DNA from: Phytophthora colocasiae
Taxonomy: Eukaryota; Oomycota; Peronosporomycetes; Peronosporales; Peronosporaceae
Assembly: GCA_018806915.1 (NCBI GenBank)
Contig: JAGKQI010000096.1
Location: 682,001 to 746,000, forward strand
Direction: 5' to 3'
Length of the DNA: 64,000 nucleotides
Shown in pieces: positions 54,515-64,000 of this stretch; position 1 is the stretch's first letter; the number at the start of each line of letters is the position of its first letter. The position numbers were made by a program, and so were the translations under genes. The notes under the pieces were generated by a model that was not told the DNA's origin, searched no databases, and saw only the letters and a list, made by a program, of their open reading frames with translations.

Positions 54515-55247
54515 ATACCACGCAAGAAAAAGCCCCACCAACCCCAGAAGAAGCCCCGCCTCACTGATAATGAGCGGGGTAGAATTCAAGGCCTTCGGGA
54601 AGCGGGTGTGAGCGCTCGTAACACTGCACTGCTGACCTCCCGCAGTCGAGACACCGTCGCCCGTGTTGTTGCCCCAGCTCCCACTGCGAAACAAAAGCGC
54701 CCAGGCCCCCCACCTTATCTAACGGATCGTGAAACGCGGCGCCTAGTGCGCGAAGCGTCCAAGGGCAACCTCTCTGCCGCCAAGCTCAAGGCCGAGCTGA
54801 AACTCTCCGTCTCCGTGCGCACCATACAGCGTACCCTTTCCAGGGTAGACTGGATGGTGTACACAAAGATGGAGAACACGTTGCCATTGAAACCGGAGGA
54901 CATGGCCGCTCGTAAGGCGTGGGCTCGCACCATGCTAGTGCGGAAAGATAACTCAAGCATTCACGTCTCCAAGCAAACTAAGGGTTTTTTTTACGGAGCA
55001 AGCTGTAGATGTTCTAGATTGGCCATCAAAGTCACCGGATTTTAATCCCATAGAAAATCTGTGGTCTATTATGAGTAGGACGGTCTATAATAATGGAAAA
55101 CAGTATGAGGGTGTAGCAGATTTAACTGTTGCGCTCTTTGAGGCATGGGAATCAATCCCATTAGCTCTACTAAAGTCCCTTATCGAGTCGTTGCCACGTC
55201 GATGCGTAGAAGTAGTTGATAGGAACGGAAACAGGACTCACTATTGA
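54515..55247 (+). pseudogene. Tc1/mariner transposase remnant
   Basis: The N-terminal part has paired helix-turn-helix segments typical of Tc1 transposases: KKPRLTDNERGRIQGLREAGVSARNTA, YLTDRETRRLVREASKGNLSA and SVSVRTIQRTLSRVDW. The expected start is ATA at 54515, possibly a mutated ATG. After MAARKAWARTMLVRK the sequence jumps directly to the second catalytic Asp region (DNSSIHVSKQTK): the segment with the first Asp, about 100 codons, is deleted. A frameshift at a T run (54986-54993) follows, then the D/E-box WPSKSPDFNPIENLWS and the C-terminus ending NRNGNRTHY-like at 55247. It is inactive. Confidence 0.8.
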
Positions 55248-55497
55248 TATGCAATCATTTAGTCACATTTGATTTGAGATTTGTATTGTGTTGGCGGCCG
55301 ATCTAACCTGTCGTGGTGCCAAAAGTGCTCCTCTGTATGCTAGCCACCCGATGAATTGCAATATCCAGCTCGTTAGCACAAACACCGCTTTAGTCAAAAA
55401 TAGCTGCAAAACATATCTAAATAGCAGGCTCCAACTCCTAAAATTGACTGAGTTACGGCCAGCAACGTGGGTGGCCGATCTATCCTGGCGCGGAGTG
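55244..55497 (-). repeat. Right terminal inverted repeat of the Tc1-like element
   Basis: Reverse complement of 54214-54467; ends CTGGCGCGGAGTG followed by the TA duplication. Confidence 0.85.
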
Positions 55498-55631
55498 TAT
55501 CATTGAACCGCACCAGTTATCAGCACGTGCTTGTCGCGCACGTTAAAACGTGGCGCAGTGAGCAGCGACCAGAGCCACGAAAGAATACAGACGCCCACAA
55601 GGACGATAAGAGCGATCCAACCGTTTTCCAT

Positions 55632-56130
55632 CGTTCAGCAGAGCCTTCAGGGTGTTGACTGTGCTTTAGCGAAGTGCGCTATGGTGCTCGAAGTGCGTGG
55701 CACGACACTGTCAATACTTTATCCAAGATAACTGAGTTCAGTGTGGTACACTGGTCATGAGCCGTCTCAACGGATAACCCTGCCAATTGGTTTGCGCACA
55801 AATGCTCGCAAACATAAACTACCGATCTCGCAGTGTATCTTGTCGGTAGGTACAGGAATGTACGCACGATACTACGCATAGGTGAGAGATTGGATCGGTG
55901 GCGTGAAATTCTTCACAATAACTCGAGAAAACGAGAAGAAAGTGAAAGAGTAGAATGCTAAACGAAACAAAAGAATAAAAAGATGTTCCGGTCACTTTCC
56001 AAAAAGCACTTGCGATGGAATATAAACAAGGAACATGCGGGCGGCTCGAGTTTCCCATAGATACCGACGTCAGAGGAGACCACCAAGCCGCTCACGTACC
56101 ACCGATCTCCTTACAGCCTTCTTTCTCTAT
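55632..56130. other. Intergenic sequence, no gene seen
   Basis: Lies between the KDSR-like start and the 3' end of the FYVE/PX gene, both minus-strand. It must contain the promoter of the former. AT-rich near 55910-56000. No coding frame or repeat recognised. Confidence 0.5.
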
Positions 56131-59100
56131 CTAGAACTCCACTGAAAGAGGCTGCTTTGCAACGGGGCGAGGCTTAGGTGCCGGGGTCGGAGAAGGTGAA
56201 GAAGTCGACTTGACAGGCGATGCCTTCGGTGGAGACACAGTGGGCTTCGACTGTGCCGGCGACGGGGTTCTTGCCGGGTTCGGCGAAGGAGTGCGCGCCT
56301 TCGGGGTCGGCTGCTCGTCGTTCACGTAGCTGCCGCTCTCCGAGCCGGGACTGTGACGGCCGGGGACACCACCCTTACCGGTGCTGCGGATGGCCTTGGC
56401 CTCCTCCTGGTCAATGAAGCGAATGCTGTTAAGCACGTACTCCTTGTCCGCCTTCATCTTCTTGAGGTTGGAGTTCACGACGTCCTCCTCGCTCACAGCC
56501 GCATCAACAGTCACGCTAATGTCCTTCAGCAGCTTCGAGTCGATCTCCGAGATATTCTTCTTGAACTTCAGAAGCTCCACAATCCACTGCTCGGACGGGT
56601 GCACAGCGTCAGCCAGCTTGGCCTCGTTGTTGCCGCCCTTGTGGTTCGACGACGGGCCATTCTGACGCGCCATCTTCTTCTGGATATCCTTGAGGGCAGG
56701 AATGCGCTCCAGGGTGTCTTCGTCCCAGTTGATCTCCTTGCCCTTCACCTTGAGGTTCTCAATCTCCTTGCGCTCCTTGCGGCTCGAGTCAAGCCACTTC
56801 TCCATACGCTTGATATCGCGCTCGATGACAATCTTCAGCCAGTCGAACACATCACGGACCTCCTTCATGTCCTGGTCAACCTTGAAGCGCTTGGCGAATT
56901 CAGCACAGGCCTTGCGGTCGTAGTAGTTGCGGTTCTTGATCAACCGCTTGGCGGCCTCAAGCTCAGCTTCACGGGGCAAAATCGGCTTCTCACGCTCTGA
57001 GCGACGGCTCTTGACCTTGCCAAGCTCCACCGGGTACTTCATGTGCTCAGCCTGCATCTGCTTGTAGCTGTCGATGAGAGCACGGGCGCGCTGCTCGATG
57101 AGGTCAGCCTCCGAACGACGCACCTGGGACTCCTTGGCGAGTGAAGTCTTCTCCGTAGCGCACAGGGCGCTCTCCTCGCTCTCCATACGCTCCATGAAGG
57201 CGTTGATCGACTCGATCTCACCCTCAAGCTGAGTGGAAGCGTGCTGCAGACTCTCCTCCTCTTCAAGGAGGCGGTTCGTCAGCATTTCGAACGCCTCAGC
57301 AAGCTGCTGCAGCAGACTGCGGATCTGCGAGGTCATCATCATGTCCTCGTCCTTCTCCTGCGGCTTGGACACGCTGTACACGTCCTCGACCTGGGCCCAG
57401 ATCTCACGCTTCTCCACCTTCTCCTTAGCGCACTTGCGGCTCACCGAGAGCTCCTTCACGACGCTCTTGATGTCGCCCTCGTCGTCCTTCTGGAGACGCG
57501 AAGACTCCTTCAGGTCGTCAGAACGTTCGTTGCGGCCGGCCTCGAGAATCTTCATGTCCTTCTTGCCAAGGTCGGCGGCGTGGCCAGTAACGTACTGGTA
57601 CCAGTTCTCCGACGACTTGAGCATCTCCACCTTGTGCTCGCCGTTCAGGATACGCTGCTTCTGGCGCATAATGCGTTCCTCCTGGTCGATCACGCGGTGC
57701 GTGAAGTGCTGCACCAGCTTCTGCAGGTCGGCAGCGCGAACAGCCTGCTTGACCAGACGGTTGGCTTCCACCTTCTTGCGGCTCGAGTGGTCGTGCAGGG
57801 AGTCCAGCACCCAGTTGCCGGCATTGTTCATAAGCTCCGTGATCAGGCGCTTCTTCTCCTCGCGCTTGGCCTCCTCGTCCGCGAGGAGCTTGGTCTCTGT
57901 ATCGATGAGCTTGTTGAACTCGCTGATCATCTTCTCCTCCTGGGCAGCGTTCTTCACCTCCTCCTCGAGGTTCTTGATGTGCTGGTTCATACGTTCCAGC
58001 AGAGACGTGCACAGCTTGTTCTCAGTCTCAAGCTGAGCGGCCTGGTCGTCCAGCTCCTTCTGGAACTGTGCACGGCGACGGCGCACGTCGTTCATAAACT
58101 CGTCGCGCTCGTCCACCTCGGCGTCACCACCCTCCTGTGGGATGCGCTTGTTGCTGTCCTTCACAGCTTGGAGCTCGCTTGCGCGAACCTTCATGTCGGC
58201 CTCCAGTCGAGCAACGTACTCGGGAGTGATGACCAAAGCGTTCTTGGCCTCATCCAGAGTGTTCTTGCAGTCTTCGCGGTGCTCATCGAACAGCTTGCAG
58301 TCTGACTTGCGCTCCTCCGTGAGGGCAGCGCGCTTGAACAGAAGCATACGTTGAGACTTGGTCTGGCGCGCGAGCTGGTCGCTGAACACGTCCGTGCGCT
58401 TCTTGCCACGCGTGATGCGCGCGTTGTGCTCGTCCAGACGAGACTTGGTGGTGTTGATGCGCTGAGTCTGCACAACACGCCACTCCTTCTCGTACTCCTC
58501 GTCAAGGGCCTGGTGGCGCGAACGACGCTGAGCAATGGAGCGGGTACGGGCGTTGATCTCCGTCTTAAGAGCCAACAGGTCTGCCTCAATGGTCTTGACC
58601 TTCTTCTGGCGAGCCTCAGCCTCCAGACGAACGTACTCGTGCTCCTGCTTGTAGCGGGCGTCCTCATCGCGGCACATCTCGTCCTCGCGCTTCATGTTGG
58701 CACGGCTGCTGGTCCAGTGCTCACGCTCCTTTGCAAGCTTCATCCACTCATCGTCGACGGTGTTGCCTTCTTCCTCGAGAAGTTCCGGTTCCTTCTCCTG
58801 GATTTTCACGAACTGCGCGTGCAGGTCAATGAGCTCACGCGGCACCTTGGCCTTCTGGTCCTGGGACGAGTGGAAGATACCATACGAGTGCACAATGAAG
58901 TCGTTGGCAATATCCTTGGACACGGCCGGGTTGTGGGCCTCGGACCAGTCAGCACGGTGCTTGGACCACTGAGCCATGTCGTTGTTCCACTGGGTCGTGT
59001 CCTGCTGGAAGCTGTCCTTGGACTTGGTGAACTCAACCTTCTCCTTAATACGCGTCTCCTCTTCAGTGTTGCGCACGGACTGGTCACGGACGACATCGAA

Positions 59101-61194
59101 GAACAAGATGTGCGTAGTGCTCGACTGCTTCTCGTAGCGCTCCTTTTCACGCTCCATACGCTCAGTCTGCGACTCCTTACGAGCTTCCAGAGCCTTGAAA
59201 CGGAAGGCAGCCTGCTCGCGACGGATGTTCTGAGCGGCATCACGCTTCTTCTGCTCCTCAGCACGCGCAGCCTGCTGCGTCAAACGCTGCTTCTGCTCCT
59301 TCTGGCGGTTGATCAGGCCGTTCACCTTGGTACGGATCTGGGCCTTCTCGAGCTCCAGACGCAGCGACTTGATCACCGTGTTGTACTCATCCGTGTTGTA
59401 TAGCGACTTCTTGCCACTCTTCTGGAACTGACGGAGCTGTTCCGTAGGTAGAGCCAGGAAGGCCTTGAGGCAGTCAGCATCACGCAAGAGCGGGTGCAAC
59501 ATGCAGCCGTACAGGAATGTCTGCAGCACCTTCTCGCGCTCGTTACGAGGCGTACGCTTGTCCGGGAAGAACGGCAGAGCCTTGGGGTTCGTGAACTCAC
59601 CAAGCTTCACGAACAACCATTCGAAGTCAGCCATGCTGCGCTCCTCGAGGATCTGGTACTCATGGGTAACAGAGCGGTCCGACTCGGTGACCGTGTAGTT
59701 CGCGCTCTTAGCAGCCATCTCGTTGGGCTCGCAGTACGTCTTGACCATGTACGTCTCCGTGTCCGGAGTGTTGCCGCTTGACTTGGCCTGGACATTCACA
59801 AGGATGTCGAGCTTCGACAGGTACTCGAAGCCAGCAGGGGGCTTGGCAACCGGGTCCATCACGGGCTTGATGAACTTGGGCGGGTTCTCGTTACACGACG
59901 TACAGTGACGCACAGGCATGGGGAAACCCAGCTCCGGAATAGGCTTGGACTCGACACTACATTGGTTACAAACACTGCGCGTGCAGCGACGGCAATGATG
60001 CTGCCGACGGCCAAGCTTGAAAGGACGGAAACAGACCTGACACTCCGTCTGGTCACTACGAGCCGTCTCCGACACGAAGTGGCTAGTTGGGTCACCGCCC
60101 AGCAGACTCGAGTCACGTGAACGTCCCGATTCGTCGCGGCTGCGGGCGTTCGGGTCCTGCAGGTTGCGGTACGCGTCGTTAATCTTCTCGAGGGTCTCCT
60201 GGTCCTCGATCTTCGTGGGATCCATGGAACGCGACTTCTTCTTGTACTGAGCCGCGATCTCCTCGGGGGTAGCGTCCTTGGACACGCCCAACACGTCGTA
60301 GCTCTCCTGGCCGGACATGGAGCGGCTGGAGGGGCCACGACGCTGAGCGAATACATCGGCAGGCGTCGTAATGGCCTTCATCTGCAGCGCTGTGATACAG
60401 TTACGGCAGCAACGCTGCTGCTGGTTGCCGTATCCGAATGAGGCAGGCACCTGGATCTTGTGGTTCACACACGGACGGCAGAACAACAGACCGCACACGC
60501 GGCAATGGTGACGACGCGGCTTAGGGAAACCGAACGGTGTCTTACAGTCCATGCACTCGTTGCTGAAGTTGTCTGGCACCCAAAGCTTCTCAAGACCAGC
60601 GACGTCGGAGGGGACGCCGTCCAGCGAACCACGTCCGGCGCTCTCGTTCATGCGGCCTTCGCTCTGAGTACGCGGGGGGGCCGGCGACGGGGACGCGCGC
60701 GTCGTCGGCTGCGAACGGCGTTCAGGTGTGGGGGCCGATGCGGCGGTCGGCAACGGCGCCGGGCGGCCAGCAGCCGAGTTGCCACTGGATGGGGCCGTGG
60801 ACTGACCGCTGGTAGGCGGGCGACCGGCAGATTTTGGCGCGGCGGCGGGCTTGGCGGCGGGCTTAGCTTCCGGCTGCTTGGCGGCTGGTTTAGGCTCAGG
60901 CTTCTTGGCCTGCGCGGGGGCAGCCTGTTTCGGTGCGGCCTGCTTGGGGGCGGCGGTCGGCTGCTTCGGAGCGGCGGGCTTGGCCTCAGGCTTCTTCTCG
61001 GGCTGCTTGGCTGGGGCCGCGGGGGCGGCCGGCACGGGCGCGGCCTTGCGCTGCGAGAGCGAGAGGCTCACCTTGGTGCCACAGTAGATACAGAAGGCGT
61101 CGGCCTCGGACACGTCGCGGCCACACTTGATGCATGTGAGACCGTTGTTGCTAGCGGAGGCCGAAGCCGCCGCTTTCTCGGAACTTCCCGCCAT
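56131..61194 (-). CDS. Zinc-ribbon / FYVE / DnaJ-like / FYVE / PX / coiled-coil protein
   Basis: One uninterrupted frame of 1687 codons with strong GC-rich codon bias. N-terminal zinc ribbon ([19 protein letters not shown], residues 21-38), an Ala/Lys/Pro-rich linker (50-180), and FYVE finger 1 at about 205-270 ([21 protein letters not shown]). A DnaJ-like domain at 297-350 has [16 protein letters not shown] but MDP where J domains have HPD. FYVE finger 2 is at 383-437 ([17 protein letters not shown]), and a PX domain at about 455-585 ([14 protein letters not shown]). About 950 residues of charged coiled coil and a Ser/Pro-rich tail complete it. FYVE and PX domains bind phosphatidylinositol 3-phosphate, so an endosomal tether or traffic scaffold is likely. 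The absent HPD argues against Hsp70 stimulation. The architecture is unknown to me outside oomycetes. Confidence 0.88.
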   Translation of the reverse strand: MAGSSEKAAASASASNNGLTCIKCGRDVSEADAFCIYCGTKVSLSLSQRKAAPVPAAPAAPAKQPEKKPEAKPAAPKQPTAAPKQAAPKQAAPAQAKKPEPKPAAKQPEAKPAAKPAAAPKSAGRPPTSGQSTAPSSGNSAAGRPAPLPTAASAPTPERRSQPTTRASPSPAPPRTQSEGRMNESAGRGSLDGVPSDVAGLEKLWVPDNFSNECMDCKTPFGFPKPRRHHCRVCGLLFCRPCVNHKIQVPASFGYGNQQQRCCRNCITALQMKAITTPADVFAQRRGPSSRSMSGQESYDVLGVSKDATPEEIAAQYKKKSRSMDPTKIEDQETLEKINDAYRNLQDPNARSRDESGRSRDSSLLGGDPTSHFVSETARSDQTECQVCFRPFKLGRRQHHCRRCTRSVCNQCSVESKPIPELGFPMPVRHCTSCNENPPKFIKPVMDPVAKPPAGFEYLSKLDILVNVQAKSSGNTPDTETYMVKTYCEPNEMAAKSANYTVTESDRSVTHEYQILEERSMADFEWLFVKLGEFTNPKALPFFPDKRTPRNEREKVLQTFLYGCMLHPLLRDADCLKAFLALPTEQLRQFQKSGKKSLYNTDEYNTVIKSLRLELEKAQIRTKVNGLINRQKEQKQRLTQQAARAEEQKKRDAAQNIRREQAAFRFKALEARKESQTERMEREKERYEKQSSTTHILFFDVVRDQSVRNTEEETRIKEKVEFTKSKDSFQQDTTQWNNDMAQWSKHRADWSEAHNPAVSKDIANDFIVHSYGIFHSSQDQKAKVPRELIDLHAQFVKIQEKEPELLEEEGNTVDDEWMKLAKEREHWTSSRANMKREDEMCRDEDARYKQEHEYVRLEAEARQKKVKTIEADLLALKTEINARTRSIAQRRSRHQALDEEYEKEWRVVQTQRINTTKSRLDEHNARITRGKKRTDVFSDQLARQTKSQRMLLFKRAALTEERKSDCKLFDEHREDCKNTLDEAKNALVITPEYVARLEADMKVRASELQAVKDSNKRIPQEGGDAEVDERDEFMNDVRRRRAQFQKELDDQAAQLETENKLCTSLLERMNQHIKNLEEEVKNAAQEEKMISEFNKLIDTETKLLADEEAKREEKKRLITELMNNAGNWVLDSLHDHSSRKKVEANRLVKQAVRAADLQKLVQHFTHRVIDQEERIMRQKQRILNGEHKVEMLKSSENWYQYVTGHAADLGKKDMKILEAGRNERSDDLKESSRLQKDDEGDIKSVVKELSVSRKCAKEKVEKREIWAQVEDVYSVSKPQEKDEDMMMTSQIRSLLQQLAEAFEMLTNRLLEEEESLQHASTQLEGEIESINAFMERMESEESALCATEKTSLAKESQVRRSEADLIEQRARALIDSYKQMQAEHMKYPVELGKVKSRRSEREKPILPREAELEAAKRLIKNRNYYDRKACAEFAKRFKVDQDMKEVRDVFDWLKIVIERDIKRMEKWLDSSRKERKEIENLKVKGKEINWDEDTLERIPALKDIQKKMARQNGPSSNHKGGNNEAKLADAVHPSEQWIVELLKFKKNISEIDSKLLKDISVTVDAAVSEEDVVNSNLKKMKADKEYVLNSIRFIDQEEAKAIRSTGKGGVPGRHSPGSESGSYVNDEQPTPKARTPSPNPARTPSPAQSKPTVSPPKASPVKSTSSPSPTPAPKPRPVAKQPLSVEF

Positions 61195-63003
61195 CTTTTA
61201 CTCGGCGGTGCTGGTAGGTATCCGCCCGAAAGTGGCGAATGCTACAAGCGAGAGACCGAAGCGCGAGAGTCAGCAAGTGGAGTTGTGAGCGCTGCAGAGG
61301 GCGGCGCGGCAGTGGCGTCTGTGCGGAGGGGAGAGGTCAAGCGATCCTGCTGTTTTCCCGCCGCACGTGAGTTTGTGCCGTGGTCGGGTTGTAGCAGAGC
61401 CTTTACCTGACTTTTTGCGCCGAGATATGTTGGACGGTAGCCAGTCAACCGTCCGCGGCTTTCTTGATGTGGCTTTCGGAGGAAAATGTGCCGGGTTTTT
61501 CGGCGAGACCAGGAGTCGAAGCGATGGCGAACGTTCCTGCTAATAGATCGCCTTATCTGCTTCGTAAGCTACGAGTACTTACATACATACCTAAGCACTA
61601 GCAGCAGGTATCCAATGACTCTCGTCCAGCAGGCACAAGTTTGCCTTCGAGTTCTGGGCTGTCATGTGGCTACTGCGTGGTGGAGGATGTCATACAGACA
61701 CGATGCAGAAATCAAGCTGGCGAGCGCTTCAAGAACAACAGCGTAACGATGGCTACGTTTTCGGCTCTCGTTCTCGCGCTGAAATGCAGCGAGAGCGAGT
61801 TGCCTGCTCCCCCCTTGCTCTCGCTGCCCTGCGAGGAATCTCAATCGAACGAGCCGAAAGCAGCGACTGACGCACGTCCATCAATGCCGCTCACAATGCG
61901 ACGTAGAGACGCGTTCTAGCCAGGGCAAATAAGGCGCGGAAGAGCCTGCTCTTTGTGTCTGTAGCACTTCAACCGCTTCCGAAGCAACGCCGCATTGTCC
62001 CCCATGATGATACGCATCGCTCTCGCAGAACTCCGTGAGTAAGTGTTGCTACGTATCCTCGCTTGCAGCCGTTACAGTAGCTGCTGCTAATATGGTACCA
62101 TTAGCCGCGCTGTTCCTGGCAACGTCGGACGCGGTGCAAATCCATTGGCGATGTTTGGCTACAGTCGCCGCAAGAGCAGCAGCTCCGCACGCGGTGGACG
62201 AGCGCAGGCCGTGCTCCGAATGTCGAGGCCGGAGTGATGCGTGTGGTCATCTTGGAGCTTGGAGACGACGCGCGGTGTTTGAAAGAGAGCCCGGTCACCG
62301 GCGCTCTACACGGCTCGACCGGCGCTATGTCGCTCAAGTGCCCCATTGCCACGATAGGCTCCGCGTTACTCACGCCTCTTGCCTTCGCCCGCAAAGTGCA
62401 CCTGCTGCTGCGTTGGCGTTAAATCGCGTGGTGCAGCCTTGAGCCTGGAGCGGAGACTTTGCTCTTGCTCGCCATGCTCACTTGGTCAGCACACCTTGTC
62501 GACTTTCCGATTCGACACTCGTCCGGCACAGGAACGTCTGCCAGTGTACATGTACGCCACGACAATGTCGCGATGGTCCCCCCTCGACGCGACCAGCAAC
62601 GGCTGGAAAGGCACCAACGATGCACATCTCGACGCGATAGGCCAGCAGGTCTGCCGCATGGCAGCAAGTTACCCCCGACGTTGAAGTTGTCTTCCGCCAT
62701 GAGCGACTTGCTTACACGATGCAAGCTTCCTCTATCGTTCGCCGCCTGGGTGCAGCTCCGAACCTGCAGTAGAGCTGTCGACGTCGACGGATTAGGACGT
62801 CTTTTCGGACACTGCACTGCACTCCTTCCACTCCGAACTTCGGAGTGGAAGTATCGGCGGTTTCTGAATCAGCTCGAGATACATCCGTGTCCGCTGGCGC
62901 ACGATCTGGTTTTCTATCGGTGGCGCAATGGCATTGCGGCAATGCGCAATCGACATGGAAAGCAGCACTGGGGTGAAGGCTATATTCCAGTGATTTACGC
63001 TTC
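61195..63003. other. 1.8-kb region without a supportable gene
   Basis: Several overlapping frames of 60-180 codons occur on both strands because the sequence is GC-rich. None has a clear ATG context, domain or codon signature. The longest plus-strand frame (about 62474-63007) contains EWKYRRFLNQLEIHPCPLAHDLVFY, and another (62035-62442) has a Cys/His-rich stretch (CSECRGRSDACGHLG). Either could be an exon of an unseen gene or decayed sequence. The promoter of the FYVE/PX gene must lie at the left end. Confidence 0.4.
62825..62851. repeat. Perfect 13-bp inverted repeat (hairpin)
   Basis: CTTCCACTCCGAA, one central base, then TTCGGAGTGGAAG. Allowing a small loop it would form an 11-12 bp stem. 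No poly-T follows, so a terminator is not indicated. Confidence 0.6.
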
Positions 63004-63987
63004 CTAGGGCTCGTCGTCGACTATGGGCTCGGCAGGTCTCGTCACGGCGCTGCCTTTGCTAGGCGACAACGGCGTCCGGTGGCGTACTGTACGCGCTGAC
63101 ATTACTCCCGTCTGTCTTGGCGACGGTCTTGCAATCTACAGGTTACAGACGTTAGTGTACAGTTGACTTTCAAGCAACAAGCACAGACTTCTTACCATTG
63201 CTCCGCTGGGTCGGGTCTTGATGTTATGCGAGAAGGTGGCGAACGACGATCGTGGCTCGGCGTACGAACCCGGACCAGGAGGAATATCCCCCGTACGCAA
63301 CATCACGCTCTCGTACCCTGCACTCTTTCGTACTGCACCAGCGAGCCACGAGCTGCGGCTGCTGGGGTTGGCGTGCGGGTCTTTCGGGTCGGCCGGACTT
63401 CCTGGAGGTGCAGGGCGTCGATTTGACATTGGTGACGGTGCTAATCTACCACCAGGGCATTCTGGATTATACGGCGCGTAGATCGGTCCAGGCGAGAACT
63501 CGCCCATATTCTCTCGCGTATGGGTAGCTGGCACGAACTGTACGCGGGTATTTCCTGCCGCAGGAGTATGTGGCTTAGGCTGGTTTGTTTGCCGCTTTCC
63601 AAAGCGCTGCTCATGTCCGAACGCATTGCCGCCGTTCTTGCCGCTCGCATTGTTACCGCCATGCTTGCCACTCGCATTGTTGTTTGGTGTGTGTGGAGCT
63701 TCTTCACGGGGAGTCTGTTCGGGCGTTCCAGTTGAGGGTTGGCGAGGTCTTACAGGAGATGCCGGCATAACGAGAACCCCGTTATGATTGATGACAGACA
63801 ACCAGGATTCGCGATGACCTCGACGAGGAGTATCGACATTCGGTAGACGCGTCTTATGGGCTTCTGCACGTGCTGAAGACTTCGGTGACTGTGGAGCGGC
63901 AAAGGAATACCTAGGTGGTGCAGCCTTGCCGCCGTTTGAGGCTAAATTATTGACGTTGTACTTGGGCCCGGGGCTTTCCGCTGCCAT
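63004..63987 (-). CDS. STPGR (SHIPPO-like) repeat protein, probable axonemal microtubule-associated
   Basis: Two exons, 63196-63987 and 63004-63135, with an intron of 60 bp (GTAAGA...CTGTAG) in phase 0, giving 307 residues. ATG at 63987 opens MAAESPGPKYNVNN. PGPxY repeats characteristic of the STPGR/SHIPPO family recur: SPGPKY, SPGPIYAPY, PPGPGSYAEP, with a trailing TRPSGAM before the intron. The centre is Pro/Asn/Gly-rich with short internal repeats (NNASGKHGGNNASGKNGGN). Family members such as ODF3/SHIPPO1 and the CIMAP proteins coat flagellar or ciliary microtubules. That would link this gene with CFAP251 in a zoospore-forming organism. The family is short-motif-based, so function is inferred. 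Confidence 0.7.
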
Positions 63988-64000
63988 GAGCTCACGCTGG

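Larger units (their letters stand above)
54214..55497 (+). mobile_element. Tc1/mariner-like DNA transposon with 254-bp inverted repeats, internally deleted
   Basis: 1284 bp flanked by TA (54212-54213 and 55498-55499). The ends start CACTCCGCGCCAGGATAG and are inverted repeats of about 254 bp (54214-54467 and 55244-55497) that look essentially identical by eye. Between them is a transposase remnant. It lies in intron 1 of the KDSR-like gene, 16 bp from the 5' splice site. Intact long repeats with a damaged transposase mark it as non-autonomous. Confidence 0.88.
49382..55631 (-). pseudogene. KDSR-like short-chain dehydrogenase gene with three transposon insertions
   Basis: Seven exons can be joined in frame to about 341 codons: 55514-55631, 54055-54170, 53531-53563 plus 50201-50392, 49883-50142, 49786-49811, 49684-49726 and 49382-49619. 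The product starts MENGWIALIVLVGVCILSWLW (ER-type anchor), then HVLITGTENPLGLAIAKKYVHKGAKV (NAD(P)-binding Rossmann start), DHIVYAAG, FVSSVDSLEFPVGCGACSGSKSAIRGLADSLR, FYPGT, and a C-terminal membrane segment FLEWIFLFFVGGW. Membrane anchors at both ends and this layout resemble 3-ketodihydrosphingosine reductase of sphingolipid synthesis. However the active-site YxxxK reads CSGSK (Tyr to Cys), and the glycine loop TGxxxGxG reads TGTENPLG. Exon 3 is split by a LINE, intron 2 contains a solo LTR 5 nt after its conserved start, and intron 1 a Tc1-like element, so this copy should not make full-length protein. Confidence 0.8.

Noticed and set aside
57241..59403. Long plus-strand frames of 354 and 350 codons antisense to the FYVE/PX gene
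   Set aside because: They mirror the GC-biased coiled-coil codons of the real gene, are Leu/Val-rich without a recognisable domain, and lie wholly within the well-supported minus-strand frame.

Overview
The window looks like nuclear chromosomal DNA of an oomycete, most likely Phytophthora or a close relative (inference). Evidence: a 7TM-receptor/phosphatidylinositol-phosphate-kinase fusion (GPCR-PIPK, typical of oomycetes), compact genes with short GT-AG introns of about 50-80 bp, intergenic gaps often near 100-200 bp, flagellar genes fitting a zoospore-forming organism, an oomycete-type initiator motif, and a transposon set of hAT, Crypton-like tyrosine recombinase, chromodomain Ty3/gypsy, non-LTR and Tc1/mariner elements.

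Layout. 0-25 kb is gene-dense and almost free of transposons: PA-TM-RING ubiquitin ligase, OSCA/TMEM63-type channel, IQ/coiled-coil protein, GPCR-PIPK, trehalose-6-phosphate synthase/phosphatase fusion with a C-terminal membrane tail, methyltransferase-like protein, PP2C phosphatase, a small membrane protein, ribosomal protein eL15, enoyl-CoA hydratase (AUH-like), eIF4E, a small TM/coiled-coil protein, and a membrane-anchored RanBP2-finger HECT ligase. 25.7-35.3 kb is one composite mobile element. A hAT transposon with an 8-bp target duplication carries two tandem Crypton-like elements near its left end, its own transposase, and a decayed HSP70 fragment near its right end. It landed in the apparent core promoter of the C2-dysferlin gene at 35.4 kb. 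35.4-40.3 kb holds that gene, the flagellar WD40 gene CFAP251 and a hypothetical gene.

40.7-55.6 kb is a transposon battlefield. A SEL1-repeat/laminin-G-like gene is broken by an in-frame stop and a very young chromodomain gypsy element (LTRs differ at one of 417 positions). A ketosphinganine-reductase-like SDR gene has been hit three times: Tc1/mariner in intron 1, a solo LTR at the start of intron 2, and a 5'-truncated LINE in exon 3. 56.1-61.2 kb is one long intron-free gene for a zinc-ribbon/FYVE/DnaJ-like/FYVE/PX/coiled-coil protein. 61.2-63.0 kb has no gene I can support. The right edge holds an STPGR (SHIPPO-like) repeat gene.

There is no operon logic. Shared themes are phosphoinositide signalling and membrane traffic (GPCR-PIPK, FYVE/PX, C2-dysferlin), ER and ubiquitin functions (PA-RING, HECT, SEL1, KDSR-like), and the flagellum (CFAP251, STPGR, perhaps the IQ protein). 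The best candidates for new biology are the nested transposon whose two recombinase copies carry different lesions, the triple hit on one gene, and several unusual domain fusions with altered catalytic motifs. All splice sites were read by eye and no searches were run.
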